From FEN-1219 sp963817615 (lineage in GTDB: Bacteria; Pseudomonadota; Gammaproteobacteria; Steroidobacterales; Rariloculaceae), in assembly GCA_963817615.1 (NCBI GenBank), contig CAWFPH010000003.1, forward strand, positions 558,001-622,000: 64,000 nucleotides of DNA, read 5' to 3'. Made by a program: the position numbers and the translations under genes. The notes beneath the pieces are model-generated. The model searched no databases, was not told the DNA's origin, and worked only from the letters and a program-made list of their open reading frames with translations. Below are positions 26,465-35,871 of the stretch, one piece after another (position 1 is the first letter of the stretch; each line of letters begins with the position of its first letter).

Positions 26465-28039
26465 ATGTCACCGACGCTTCCCGAGCGCCCCGATCTCGGC
26501 CGGCTGAAAAAACAAGCGAAGTCGCTGCTGCGGGCCGCACGTGCCCGCGACCGCGCGGCCCTCGAGCGCTTCCTCGTGCTGCCGGCATTCGCGGGCTCGT
26601 CGAGCACCGCGCTCGAGTCGAGCGAGCTCGCACTCCACGACGCACAGTCCGTGATCGCGCGCGAGCATGGTTTCGCTTCCTGGAATGCGTTGCGCGAGGA
26701 AATCGAGACACGCACGCTCACGTTCGATGCCGCGGTCGAAGAATTCGTGCGCTGCGCAACTGGCGGCGCAGCCGACCGTGCCGAGCGACTGCTGGCGCTG
26801 TACCCCGCGATCGCAACGGCAACGCTCGAGACTGCGCTGGTGCTCGGCGATGCCGCCGCATTCGATGGCCATGTGCGCGCACGTCCGATCCGCACGACCG
26901 AGCCCATCGGCGTGCGGCGGTGGCAGCCGCTCCTGTACGTTTGCCATACCTGCCTGCATCGGCATACGCCGGTGCGTGCCGCCGGTCTCGTCGCGATCGC
27001 CCGTTCGCTGTGCGCGCTCGGCGCGGATCCGAACGCCGAATACCATTGGGATTGGCATCCGGAGCTGCCGCGCACGGCCTTGTGGGGAGCCCTTTGCGAA
27101 GTCCGGCATCTGCCGCTTGCCGATGCGCTGCTCGAGGCGGGGGCGAGTCCGACGGACGGCGTGAGCGCGCACATTGCGGCCGGCATTGGCGACCTGGCCG
27201 CGCTCGAGCGGCTGGACCGTTTCGGGCTCGACGCGAACGGCATCGCGGGCGGCGTGCCGCCGCTGGTCTACTCAATGCTGTGGACAGAGAATCCGGCCGG
27301 ACCGATCTGGCTGCTCGAGCACGGCGCAGATCCGAATCTCGCTTGGGGCGAAGCCGGGGAGGCGCCGTTGCACGTCGCGGCACGGCGCTGGGACGTGCCG
27401 ATGGTGGAGAGGCTCGTCAGCCTCGGCGCCGATCCGCTGCGCCGGCGTGCTGACGGTCGCACGGCGCATACGCTAGCCGCGCTCCACGGGAATGGGCCCG
27501 TCGCCGCTTGGCTCGCCGCGCGCGGCGTGCCCGATGAGCTGACGCCGCTCGAGCGCTTTGTCGCGGCGTGCGCGCGCGGCGACCGTGCGAGCGCTGCGTC
27601 GCTGCTCGTCGCGCAGCCGCGTCTGCCCGCGCAGCTCACGTCCGAGCATCATCTGCTGCTGCAGCGTCCCGCCGAAGGCGGCGATGCCGCAGTCCTCGAA
27701 GCGATGCTCGGCTGCGGCTTCGATCCCAATCGCAAGGACGCCGAGGGCGTCACGGCGCTGCACCGTGCGGCGATCGCGGGGCAGGTCGACGCGACGCGGG
27801 TGCTGCTCCGCTTCGGGGCCGACGTCGCTGCGCTCGATGGAATGTTTGCGGCGCCGCCGCTCGTCTGGGCGGTCGAGGGACGCCGCCGTGCAGCCCCCGG
27901 CTCGGACCACGTCGGAGTCGCGCGGCTGCTGATTGCGGCGGGCTCCCCGCTCGAATGGACCCCGCCTGCGGGAGCACCGTCGCCCGAGGCCACGCTCGAC
28001 GGGCTTGCAGCGCTGCGTGCCGCGGCGCTCGCGGTCTAG
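26465..28039 (+). CDS. Cytoplasmic ankyrin-repeat protein
   Basis: A 524-residue protein without a signal peptide. It opens with LPERPDLGRLKKQAKSLLRA and ALHDAQSVIAREHGFASWNA, the N-terminal signature of a cytoplasmic ankyrin family frequent in Acidobacteria and Proteobacteria. Repeats follow with motifs such as LGADPNAEY, GEAPLHVAARRWD and GVTALHRAAIAGQ. It is distinct from the two secreted ankyrin proteins here. The ATG is preceded by GGAGG at ideal spacing. Likely a protein-interaction adaptor; partner unknown. Confidence 0.8.
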   Translation: MSPTLPERPDLGRLKKQAKSLLRAARARDRAALERFLVLPAFAGSSSTALESSELALHDAQSVIAREHGFASWNALREEIETRTLTFDAAVEEFVRCATGGAADRAERLLALYPAIATATLETALVLGDAAAFDGHVRARPIRTTEPIGVRRWQPLLYVCHTCLHRHTPVRAAGLVAIARSLCALGADPNAEYHWDWHPELPRTALWGALCEVRHLPLADALLEAGASPTDGVSAHIAAGIGDLAALERLDRFGLDANGIAGGVPPLVYSMLWTENPAGPIWLLEHGADPNLAWGEAGEAPLHVAARRWDVPMVERLVSLGADPLRRRADGRTAHTLAALHGNGPVAAWLAARGVPDELTPLERFVAACARGDRASAASLLVAQPRLPAQLTSEHHLLLQRPAEGGDAAVLEAMLGCGFDPNRKDAEGVTALHRAAIAGQVDATRVLLRFGADVAALDGMFAAPPLVWAVEGRRRAAPGSDHVGVARLLIAAGSPLEWTPPAGAPSPEATLDGLAALRAAALAV

Positions 28040-28409
28040 GGCGCCGGGTGGCGACGAGCATGCAGTTCGCTGCAGTTCGCTGTAGTTCTCGACAATGCGA
28101 TGACATTCCCCGACGTAGAGGGAGCACGACGTTCGCCGCGACGTCGTTCAAAGTGAAGGGCCGGGTGCTCGTGTGCCACGGCGTGGACACAGGCATTCCG
28201 AGGGATCGCGTCGGGGTTTGCCGCTCCGTAGAATGCCCATCCGGCGCTGTTGCCTGGCTTCTACATCGATACCGGGGCTGGACCGTGCATGCATTGAAGT
28301 TCCGAAGCCGGTGCGGGGAGCGGCCGACGCCGTGTCGCGAACGGCCGGCGGGCCTTGCGCCGGGGCGCGATGCTCGCCTCGCGCCACGGCAGGCGAGGGC
28401 GATCGGCCC
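28040..28409. other. Intergenic region, no gene recognised
   Basis: About 370 bases between the ankyrin and gtrA-like genes. Apart from the 10-bp tandem repeat nothing stands out; open frames on both strands have low-complexity Arg-rich composition. Confidence 0.5.
28061..28090. repeat. 10-bp tandem repeat, three copies
   Basis: TGCAGTTCGC occurs twice in direct succession at 28061-28080 and a third, imperfect copy (TGTAGTTCTC) follows. It starts 22 bases after the ankyrin stop codon. It could be slippage debris or an iterated binding site. Confidence 0.5.
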
Positions 28410-28868
28410 GTGAAGTCCACGCCAGATGCGGGGGCCGGACGCCGCTCGATCAAGCGCTCGTTCCTGCGCTTCGTGCTTGCCGGCGGCGTCGGCTTTCTGA
28501 TCGAAGCGACGCTGCTCACCGCCTTAGTCAGGTGGGCGCACTGGGTCGCGTGGCATGGCCGGCTGATCTCGTTTCCGCTCGCCGTCACCGCGACTTGGTG
28601 GCTCAACCGGCGCTACGCGTTCCGCGGGACGCGCAACGCGGCCGGGCGAGCCGAGTACGCGGCGTACTTCGCGATTCAGCTCGGCGGCGCGGCACTGAAT
28701 TTCGGCGTCTTCGCGCTCTGCTTGCACGTCGCGCCGGCCCTCGGCGACTGGCCCGTGATACCGCTCGCCGTTGGCGGGATCGCGGGGCTGGTGTTCAATT
28801 TCGCAGTGGCCCGGGCCGCGCTCTATCGCACGCCGAACCGGGTGGCCGAGGCACCTGCGGAACCGTGA
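28410..28868 (+). CDS. GtrA-family membrane protein
   Basis: A 152-residue protein with four TM segments. FLRFVLAGGVGFLIEATLL and LAVTATWWLNRRYAFRGTR (F-x-N-R-x-W/Y-x-F pattern) are the GtrA family signature. GtrA proteins are thought to flip undecaprenyl-linked sugars across the inner membrane for surface glycosylation. The GTG at 28410 is chosen because the family begins just before FLRFV; an open frame upstream is unrelated. No sugar-transfer genes are adjacent; the EPS locus is 21 kb away and the STT3-like gene 25 kb away. Confidence 0.8.
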   Translation: MKSTPDAGAGRRSIKRSFLRFVLAGGVGFLIEATLLTALVRWAHWVAWHGRLISFPLAVTATWWLNRRYAFRGTRNAAGRAEYAAYFAIQLGGAALNFGVFALCLHVAPALGDWPVIPLAVGGIAGLVFNFAVARAALYRTPNRVAEAPAEP

Positions 28869-29085
28869 AGGCGGTATCCGAATCGTATTCCATAACGGCC
28901 CCTGCACGTCGGCGCGACCTGGATCTGGAGCGGCGCGGGGCAGAGTGCCGGTCATGGGGCGACGCCGCGGTGGCGTTGCCGGCCGGCGGGGCCGAGACCA
29001 GTGGTGCTAGCACCATGATTTATTGGAAAAAATGTAGGCCTTGGGACTGGATATCGGCGCTGAACGCGGTATCTTTAGCATACTG

Positions 29086-29112
29086 ACCGCCCGGTGAGAA
29101 ATAACCGGGTGG
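29086..29112 (+). promoter_or_regulatory. Hairpin in the 5' region of the module B operon
   Basis: ACCGCCCGGT and ACCGGGTGG flank an eight-base spacer (GAGAAATA) and can form a stem with one bulge about 50 bases before the ankyrin start. A regulatory or mRNA-stability role is possible; no T tract follows. Confidence 0.3.
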
Positions 29113-29163
29113 CATTCGAGCTGGTGACGGCTTGGCGTTGAACTCATGAGGGGGAGCGAACGC

Positions 29164-30795
29164 ATGCGCCACAGTGCTTTACTGCAATGCAGTCGACGAA
29201 TTTTCGGTTGGCGGTCGACCGCAACGCTGTTTGGAATTCTCGCGGTTGCCGCTGCGCAAACTGCATCCGCAACCATCGCCGCTGCCGCACGCGATGCAGA
29301 CGTCGGTGCGGTCAAGAAGATGATCGCATCCGGCGCCGACGTGAACGCGCCCGAGGCCGACGGCACGTCGGCGCTCCTCTGGGCCGCCTATCAGCAGGCT
29401 CCGGAAATCGTGTCGGTGCTGCTCCAGGCCGGCGCGAATCCGAATACTGCGAACCGCTTCGGCATGACGCCGCTGCTCCAGGCGAGCCGTTACGGCGATG
29501 TCGCCACCATCGATCTATTGCTCAAAGGCGGCGCGGATCTGTCGGCGGCGACGCGTGACGGCGAGACGCCGTTGATGGCGGCCGCGCGCGCGGGCAGCGT
29601 CGATGCAGTGAAGTTGCTGATCGAGCACGGTGCGGACGTGAACGCGCAAGAGGCGCGCTGGGACCAGACCGCGCTGATGTGGGCCGCCGCCGAAGGGCAC
29701 CTCGACGTCGTCGACACGTTGCTCAAGGCAGGGGCGAATCCGAATTTGAAGGCCCGCGTGACCGACTTGAGCAAGCGCACACCGCGCACGGATTTTCCGA
29801 GCGGTGGCTTCACCGCGCTCATGTGGGCCGCGCGCGACGGCAATGAGGCGCTCGTTCGTCGCCTGGTCGAGGGCGGCACGGACATCAACCTCACGGATGG
29901 TGATGGCGAGACCGCCCTCGTGCTCGCCATCGTGAACGACCGCTTCGATCTCGCCAAGACGTTGCTCGATCTCGGCGCGAATCCGAAGATGGACGACTCG
30001 CTGTATGAAGCCGTGGAGATGCACGACGCGACGACGGACTGGCGAGCGAAGGACGGTACACGGCTGCGTGCGGATCATCCGAATCAGCTTACTGCGCTCG
30101 ATCTGATCCGGATCCTGCTCGATGCCGGCGCGGATCCGAACAAGCCGTTCACGGGACAGTTGCACTCCGCTTCGATGTGCTGCGACACGAAGGGCTCCGG
30201 CACGCCGTTCTATCGCGCGGCCGTCGCTGCCGACGTCGAAGGCATGAAGCTCATGGTCGCTCATGGCGCCGATCTCGAGTGGGCGCCGAAGCCGTCGCAG
30301 ACCGGCGATGCCCCACCGCCTCCGGGCGGCGGCAACGCGGGCAAGACGCCGCTGATGGTCGCGATGAACGGCGGGAAGGGCGTCGGCATGGCCGGCGGCC
30401 CCGGCGACATTCGCGAGGGCTCGAAGCCGCCGTTCCGCGAAGTCTCCGATCGCGATCCCGTGCACGCCGTGCAGCTGCTGCTGAAGGCCGGCGCGAACGT
30501 GAATGCGAAGACGCCGGATGGCGACTCGGCGCTGCACATCGCGGCGTTCGCGGGGAAGCTCGATGTCGTGCGCGCGCTCGCCGCAGGCGGCGCGAATCTC
30601 AATCTCAAGGACGGCGCGGGTAAGACCGCGCTTCAGGTCGTGGAGAAGCAAGCGCCGCGACCGCCGCCGCCCCCTGCCGGCGCGCTCGTGTCGGACGAGC
30701 ACCCCGCTCAGCCGGCTGAGGTGGCCGCGCTGCTGCGCGAGCTCATGCACGGCGGCGATCGACAAGCTGCAAACACGGAGGGCGGCGCGAAGTGA
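29164..30795 (+). CDS. Secreted ankyrin-repeat protein (module B)
   Basis: A 543-residue protein with a signal peptide (FGILAVAAAQTASA). About 11 ankyrin repeats follow (GADVNAPEADGTSALLWAAY, GETPLMAAARAGSVD, QTALMWAAAEGHLD, DSALHIAAFAGKLD). A Pro/Gly-rich linker (PPPPGGGNAGK) near residue 385 splits the array. It is a clear paralogue of the ankyrin protein at 10877 and shares its insertion points. The ATG at 29164 has GGGGGAG upstream; one at 29146 is also in frame. Its stop overlaps the GTG of the DUF1592 gene, so this scaffold is made together with the cytochrome. Confidence 0.85.
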   Translation: MRHSALLQCSRRIFGWRSTATLFGILAVAAAQTASATIAAAARDADVGAVKKMIASGADVNAPEADGTSALLWAAYQQAPEIVSVLLQAGANPNTANRFGMTPLLQASRYGDVATIDLLLKGGADLSAATRDGETPLMAAARAGSVDAVKLLIEHGADVNAQEARWDQTALMWAAAEGHLDVVDTLLKAGANPNLKARVTDLSKRTPRTDFPSGGFTALMWAARDGNEALVRRLVEGGTDINLTDGDGETALVLAIVNDRFDLAKTLLDLGANPKMDDSLYEAVEMHDATTDWRAKDGTRLRADHPNQLTALDLIRILLDAGADPNKPFTGQLHSASMCCDTKGSGTPFYRAAVAADVEGMKLMVAHGADLEWAPKPSQTGDAPPPPGGGNAGKTPLMVAMNGGKGVGMAGGPGDIREGSKPPFREVSDRDPVHAVQLLLKAGANVNAKTPDGDSALHIAAFAGKLDVVRALAAGGANLNLKDGAGKTALQVVEKQAPRPPPPPAGALVSDEHPAQPAEVAALLRELMHGGDRQAANTEGGAK

Positions 30796-33224
30796 GGGTT
30801 TGGATTTACGTCGCGGGTGTCGGTGTCGTGGCTGCCGCGGGTGCGGCGGCTTATCTGCACACACACTCGTCCCCGCAGGCCGTGCTGAACGACCAGTGGG
30901 CGATGCTCGGTTACTGCAAGGATTGCCACAACGACTCGGATTTCACCGCGGAGCTTTCGTTCGAGCATCGGCATTCCGACAACGTCACGGCCGACCCTGC
31001 GATCTGGGAAAAGGTCGTTCATAAGCTCGAGATCGGCGCGATGCCGCCGCGCGATAAGCCGCAGCCGCCGCCCGAGGAACGGGCGAAGTTTCTGACTGCC
31101 CTCACCGGCACGCTCGATGCGGCTGCCGAGCAACATCCCTACGCCGGCTCGACGACGGTCCATCGGCTGAATCGCGCCGAGTACGCGAATGCCGTGCGCG
31201 ATCTGCTCGGCGTCGAAGCGGACCTCGCGGAACAGCTGCCGAGCGACGGCGGCGACTTCGGTTTCGACAATATCGCCGACGTGCTGCGTACGTCACCGTT
31301 TCTGCTCGATCGCTATCTGACGGTCGCGCTGCGCGTGGCGGATATGGCGGTCGGCAATCCCAAGGCCGTGCCGACGGCCGTGTCGTACAAGATTCCGTTC
31401 GACATCACGCAGACTCATCACCTCGACGGCATGCCGATCGGCACACGAGGTGGGACGACCGTGCACCACGTGTTTCCGGCCGACGGCGAGTACGTCCTAT
31501 CGGGGCGGCTCTGGCGCGGTGTCGAGGAAGGGCTGTTCGGTGTCGAGGGACACGACCGGCCGAGCGAGTTCTTGGTGCTCGTCGACGGCCAGCTCGTGTT
31601 CTCGAGCGAAATTGCGGGCAAGGACGACCACGAGCTCGCGGTCGCCGAGGGCCAGAACACCACCGCGTTCTCGGTCGACAAACGGCTCACGTCGCCGCCG
31701 ATCCCGATCAAGGCCGGACCGCACGACGTCACGTTCACCTGGCGAGAGCTCACGAGCGTCGATCAGAGCTCGTGGGAGCAAGGTGTGCGCGCCTCGATGG
31801 AGATCCACAATCCGTCGGGCCTGCCGCGGCTGCAGAACGTGGTCGTCGAAGGGCCGCGCAACGTCACCGGCGTGAGCGACACACCGAGCCGCCAGCGGCT
31901 GTTCGTGTGCCATCCCGCGGGGCCCGCGGAAGAGCCGGGTTGCGCGAAGCAAATCCTCACCAAGCTTGCGCGGCATGCATTTCGTCGGCCGGTGACGGAT
32001 GACGACATTCAGGCATCGCTCGCGTTCTATAACGATGCGCGCACGAACGGCGGCGACTTCGACGACGGCATCCGCGCCGCCGTGGCGCGCACGCTCGTAA
32101 GCCCGTGGTTCCTGTTTCGCGTCGAGGCCAACTCTCCCGACGTGCCGGCCGGCTCGAACTACCGCGTAAGCGACATCGAGCTCGCGTCGCGCCTGTCGTT
32201 CTTCCTCTGGTCGAGCATCCCCGACGAGGAGCTGCTCGACGCGGCAGAGAAGGGGCAACTCAAGGATCCGGACGTGCTGAAGGCGCAGATCGATCGGATG
32301 GTGGCCGATCCTCGCTCGCAGGCGTTCGTCGATAACTTCGTCGGCCAGTGGCTGCAGCTGCGCAACCTCGAGAGCCGCGTGAAGCCCGATTTTCTGCTGT
32401 TCCCGGACTTCGACGGCAATCTGCGCAACGCGTTTCGCACCGAGACCGAGATGCTGTTCTCGAACGTGCTGCACGAGGGCCGTCCGCTGCAGGAGCTGCT
32501 CACGGCGAACTACACGTTCGTGAACGAGCGGCTGGCTCGGCATTACGGCATTCCGGGGGTCTACGGTGCGCGTTTCCGGCGCGTCGAGCTGAAGGACCCG
32601 CGCCGCTTCGGCTTGTTCGGTCAAGGCAGCATCGAGTCGCTGACCTCGGCCGGGAACCGAACGTCGCCGATCATTCGCGGCAAGTTCATCGTGACGGAGT
32701 TCTGGGACAATCCGCCGCCCGCGCCGCCGCCGAACGTGCCGGCGCTCGAGCAGAGCGCGCCGAAGGGCCGACCTTCCACGGTGCGTGAGCAGCTCGAGCT
32801 GCACCGTGCGAATCCGAACTGCGCCGCGTGCCACAAGAACATCGATCCGGTCGGCTTCGCGCTCGAGAACTTCGACGCGGACGGCAGCTGGCGCGATCAG
32901 ACCCGCGACGGGCTGCCGATCGATTCGGCCGGCGTGCTCGCGGACGGCACCGAAGTCGATGGCCCGGTGCAGCTCCGTGAGGCGCTGCTCAAGAATCCGG
33001 ACCTGTTCGCCGGTGTGCTGACGAAGAAGATGCTGATCTACGCGCTCGGCCGCGGTCTCGAACCGGCGGACATGGCCGTGGTGCGGTCGATCGTGAGAAA
33101 TGCCGCCAAGCAGGACTACAGCCTGAAGGCAGTCGTTTTGGGTATTGTCGATAGTTATCCGTTCCAAATGCGGATGAATGGCGCATCGTCCAGCGCCGCT
33201 ACGGTCGCGCAAGCGAGGGAGTAA
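30792..33224 (+). CDS. DUF1592/1588/1585-type diheme cytochrome protein (module B)
   Basis: An 810-residue paralogue of the protein at 6121. One N-terminal hydrophobic segment (4-21), first heme motif CKDCH at 42-46, DUF1587 region (LNRAEYANAVRDLLGVEA), DUF1592/1595 beta-rich core, DUF1588 region (ANYTFVNERLARHYGIP) and DUF1585 end; the second heme motif CAACH is at about 677-681. It starts at a GTG overlapping the ankyrin stop (GTGA), a tight translational coupling. Gene order is ankyrin, DUF1592, DUF1552 here, versus DUF1592, DUF1552, MBL, ankyrin in module A. Confidence 0.85.
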   Translation: MRVWIYVAGVGVVAAAGAAAYLHTHSSPQAVLNDQWAMLGYCKDCHNDSDFTAELSFEHRHSDNVTADPAIWEKVVHKLEIGAMPPRDKPQPPPEERAKFLTALTGTLDAAAEQHPYAGSTTVHRLNRAEYANAVRDLLGVEADLAEQLPSDGGDFGFDNIADVLRTSPFLLDRYLTVALRVADMAVGNPKAVPTAVSYKIPFDITQTHHLDGMPIGTRGGTTVHHVFPADGEYVLSGRLWRGVEEGLFGVEGHDRPSEFLVLVDGQLVFSSEIAGKDDHELAVAEGQNTTAFSVDKRLTSPPIPIKAGPHDVTFTWRELTSVDQSSWEQGVRASMEIHNPSGLPRLQNVVVEGPRNVTGVSDTPSRQRLFVCHPAGPAEEPGCAKQILTKLARHAFRRPVTDDDIQASLAFYNDARTNGGDFDDGIRAAVARTLVSPWFLFRVEANSPDVPAGSNYRVSDIELASRLSFFLWSSIPDEELLDAAEKGQLKDPDVLKAQIDRMVADPRSQAFVDNFVGQWLQLRNLESRVKPDFLLFPDFDGNLRNAFRTETEMLFSNVLHEGRPLQELLTANYTFVNERLARHYGIPGVYGARFRRVELKDPRRFGLFGQGSIESLTSAGNRTSPIIRGKFIVTEFWDNPPPAPPPNVPALEQSAPKGRPSTVREQLELHRANPNCAACHKNIDPVGFALENFDADGSWRDQTRDGLPIDSAGVLADGTEVDGPVQLREALLKNPDLFAGVLTKKMLIYALGRGLEPADMAVVRSIVRNAAKQDYSLKAVVLGIVDSYPFQMRMNGASSSAATVAQARE

Positions 33225-33231
33225 GGGCATC

Positions 33232-34566
33232 ATGTTCATTACCAAGAAGCACTTGGATCGTCGAACGTTCTTGCGCGGCGCAGGCGTGGTGATCGCGCTG
33301 CCGTTGCTCGATGCAATGGTGCCCGCGGCCATGGCGCAGACGCTGACCGCGGCGAAGGAGCGGTTCCGCTTCGGCGCAATCTATATGCCGAACGGCATTT
33401 ACCCGCCGATGTGGCATCCCGAGAAGGCCGGCAAGAACTTCGAGTTCAATAAGATCATGAAGCCCCTCGAGCCGCATCGCGCGTTCCTCACGACGATCAG
33501 TCAGCTCAAGTCGCCGGATGGCACCAAGAACATGGGCGGCATCCACATGGGTGCGAGCGCGGCGTTCTTGAACGGTGCTGGACCGCAAGGCAAGAACGGT
33601 GACTTCAACTTGGTCGAGTCGCGCAAGTCGGTCGATCAGTACATCGCGGATGCAGTTGCGGGCGACACGCCGCTGCGCTCGCTCGAGCTCGGCACCGAGG
33701 ACATGGGCACATCGGCCGGCGCGTGCGACGGCTACCCCTGCATCTTCTTCAACACGATGGCATGGTTCGACGACAAGAGCCCCCTGCCGGTCTCCGTGAA
33801 CCCGCAGGCCACGTTCGAGCGCATGTTCGGTGATCCGGGCACGCCCGAGCAGCGGCTGCAGCGGCTGCAAGCGAAGCAGAGCATGCTCGATTCCGTGCTC
33901 GGCGAAACCAAGAAGCTCGAGAAGAAAATCGGGGCCAGCGACAACAAGCTGCTCGATGAGTACCTCACGAACATCCGCCGGGTCGAGGAGCAGGTGCAAA
34001 AGATGGAGACTCGCTCGGGCGTGTTCGCGACCGCGAAGGACGCTCCGATCGGAATCCCGGAGGACTTCGACAAGCACGTGACCGTGACCTACGACTTGCT
34101 GCACCTTGCGTTCCAAGGCGACATCACACGCGTGTTCAGCTTCATGATCGGCCACGAAGCCACCGGCCGTAGTTATCAGTTCGTCGGCGTCAAGGAGCCG
34201 CACCACTCGACGTCGCACCATAAGGGCACGCCCGAGAGCCTGGATCAGTACGCGCGCATCAACGTGTACCAGATGCAGAAGCTGTCGGAGTTCGTCGAGA
34301 AGCTGAAGAACACGCGCGACGGCGACGGCACGTTGCTCGACTCGTCGCTGCTGTACTTCGGGGCGGGCATGAGCAACGGCGTGGTCCACGATCGTCACAA
34401 CGTGCCGGCCGTGTTGATCGGCGGCGCAAATGGTCGTCTCGAGGGTAACCGCCACATCGTGGCCCCGAAGGACGAGCCCACCTCGAACCTGCTGCTTGCG
34501 ATGGCCGAGAAGGTCGGCGCCGAAGTGGACAAGATCGGCGTCAGCACCGGCCGCTGCTTGATCTGA
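33232..34566 (+). CDS. DUF1552 family Tat-exported protein (module B)
   Basis: A 444-residue paralogue of the protein at 8570. A Tat signal has DRRTFLRGAG at 9-18, then VIALPLLDAMVPAAMAQ. Family features are GAIYMPNGIYPPMWHPE, LELGTEDMGTSAGACDGY and SSLLYFGAGMSNGVVHDRHN. It starts 7 bases after the DUF1592 gene. The run ends with a strong hairpin at 34572. As a pair these exported proteins probably assemble in the periplasm; the reaction is not known. Confidence 0.85.
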   Translation: MFITKKHLDRRTFLRGAGVVIALPLLDAMVPAAMAQTLTAAKERFRFGAIYMPNGIYPPMWHPEKAGKNFEFNKIMKPLEPHRAFLTTISQLKSPDGTKNMGGIHMGASAAFLNGAGPQGKNGDFNLVESRKSVDQYIADAVAGDTPLRSLELGTEDMGTSAGACDGYPCIFFNTMAWFDDKSPLPVSVNPQATFERMFGDPGTPEQRLQRLQAKQSMLDSVLGETKKLEKKIGASDNKLLDEYLTNIRRVEEQVQKMETRSGVFATAKDAPIGIPEDFDKHVTVTYDLLHLAFQGDITRVFSFMIGHEATGRSYQFVGVKEPHHSTSHHKGTPESLDQYARINVYQMQKLSEFVEKLKNTRDGDGTLLDSSLLYFGAGMSNGVVHDRHNVPAVLIGGANGRLEGNRHIVAPKDEPTSNLLLAMAEKVGAEVDKIGVSTGRCLI

Positions 34567-34571
34567 CCTAA

Positions 34572-34606
34572 CGTCGCGCGGCGGCTCACAGGGCCGCCGC
34601 GCGACG
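34572..34606 (+). terminator. Strong hairpin terminator after module B
   Basis: CGTCGCGCGGCGGC pairs perfectly over 14 bases with GCCGCCGCGCGACG across a seven-base loop. The following CTCTTCCCCTTT is pyrimidine-rich. It lies 6 bases after the DUF1552 stop codon. Confidence 0.75.
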
Positions 34607-34651
34607 CTCTTCCCCTTTGCAATCCGCGTCAGCGCGCCGACCGGCGCGCGG

Positions 34652-35056
34652 TCAGTCGCGTCTTCGCCGCTCGAACTCCGCGGACTTCTGCTTTTCGCGG
34701 TTCACGATCTTGGCGGTGACGACGTCGCCGTCGGGCAGTTTGAGCAGCAACCGATTGCGCTCGACGGCCGCATAGACGTCGGAGCCCCGTCGGAAGTCCT
34801 TTGCGGTCGGGCTGCGTGCGGCTTTCGGTTCCCACTCGCCGGTGATGAGCAGCCCGCCGAGCGCGACGGTCACGCGGCTCACGTCGGTCGTCGTAGCGCC
34901 GGCAGGAATACCCGCGATTCTGAAGGACGTCGCCGTGCGCGCATAGCTGCGGGACTCCGTGACGATGGCGGACGTGAACTCCGGCTCGGCCGCATGCAGT
35001 GCGCCGCCGAGCAATGCGATCGCGATTAACGCGGCTCCGGCGCAGCGAGGAATCAC
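34652..35056 (-). CDS. Small secreted protein of unknown function
   Basis: A 134-residue protein with a signal peptide (CAGAALIAIALLGGALHAAE). The mature part has a beta-rich pattern (FRIAGIPAGATTTDVSRVTV, ALGGLLITGEWEP) and a C-terminal basic tail (NREKQKSAEFERRRRD). I do not recognise a named domain. It converges with module B, with the hairpin at 34572-34606 lying between. Confidence 0.55.
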   Translation of the reverse strand: MIPRCAGAALIAIALLGGALHAAEPEFTSAIVTESRSYARTATSFRIAGIPAGATTTDVSRVTVALGGLLITGEWEPKAARSPTAKDFRRGSDVYAAVERNRLLLKLPDGDVVTAKIVNREKQKSAEFERRRRD

Positions 35057-35364
35057 TCTGGCTCGCGAAGTTCTCGGTGGGCTCAGTTTAAGTGCCGCGC
35101 CATAAGACGCAAGTGCGCCCGTCGGCGAGCAGCGATTCAGTGCTCCGCCATTGGCGCTCGTCCTCGACGATCAGCATTCGCTTGGCAGTCTCCGTCGGGG
35201 CGGGGCGATCATAGACTCGACCAAGTGCGCGCTTGACGGACGCGCAGCGGTGCGGCGCCGTTCAGTGGCTGCGGGGCTGCGGACCTGGATCGTGCGGCCG
35301 CGGAAACCGTTACGGGGCCGCTCCTGACGGCGCCCGGGAATCTCTGCTATGTTGGCGCCCCGAG
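35057..35364. other. Intergenic region, no gene recognised
   Basis: About 310 bases between divergent genes. It must hold both promoters; I could not place -35/-10 boxes with confidence. A 29-codon minus-strand frame at 35088-35177 has a response-regulator-like MLIVEDE start but is too short to be a gene. Confidence 0.45.
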
Positions 35365-35871
35365 ATGCCCAGCAAGCGCCGCATCAGCGTCAATGGTCGG
35401 CGGCACGCGGTCGAAGCCGCGCCGGATACGCCGCTTTTGTACGTCCTCACCAATGAGCTCGAGCTGCGGGGGCCACGTTTCGGCTGTGGCCTAGCGCAAT
35501 GTGGATCGTGCTCGGTGCTCGTCGACGGCGTCGAACGGCGCTCCTGCGTCACACCGGTAGCAGCGGTCGACGGCAAGCAGGTGACCACGCTCGAGGGGCT
35601 GCCGGCGTGGTACGCGGCGCAACGCAGGATCGGGCACGTTCCGGCGTTGCACCCCGTCCAGCAGGCCCTGCTCGACGAGCAGGCGCCGCAATGCGGCTAT
35701 TGCTACAACGGCATGATCGTAAAGGCGGCGGAGCTGCTCGCGCGCGATGCCTCGCCGACCGACGAGCAGATCCGCAGCGCGATGAACGGCCATTTGTGCC
35801 GCTGCGGGACCTATCCGCGCATTCTGGCTGCGATCAAACGGGCGGCGCGCGCGATGCGGGAAGGCGCGTGA
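35365..35871 (+). CDS. iorA: Isoquinoline 1-oxidoreductase-type small subunit, two [2Fe-2S]
   Basis: A 168-residue iron-sulfur subunit of the xanthine-oxidase family. The N-terminal plant-type [2Fe-2S] cluster has Cys41, Cys46, Cys49 and Cys61; the C-terminal helical domain carries Cys110, Cys113, Cys145 and Cys147 (QCGYCYNG, LCRCGTY). This passes electrons from the molybdenum site of the large subunit. The ATG at 35365 gives a standard N-terminus. Its stop overlaps the GTG of the large-subunit gene. The name iorA follows family layout; the true substrate is unknown. Confidence 0.85.
   Translation: MPSKRRISVNGRRHAVEAAPDTPLLYVLTNELELRGPRFGCGLAQCGSCSVLVDGVERRSCVTPVAAVDGKQVTTLEGLPAWYAAQRRIGHVPALHPVQQALLDEQAPQCGYCYNGMIVKAAELLARDASPTDEQIRSAMNGHLCRCGTYPRILAAIKRAARAMREGA

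Noticed and set aside
31497..33332. Long open frame (611 codons) antisense to the DUF1592 gene
   Set aside because: Arg/Leu/Val-rich composition typical of the reverse frame of GC-rich genes; the plus strand encodes a clear conserved protein.
35088..35177. Minus-strand 29-codon frame starting MLIVEDE, like a response regulator
   Set aside because: Too short, no further receiver-domain motif; at most a tiny relic.
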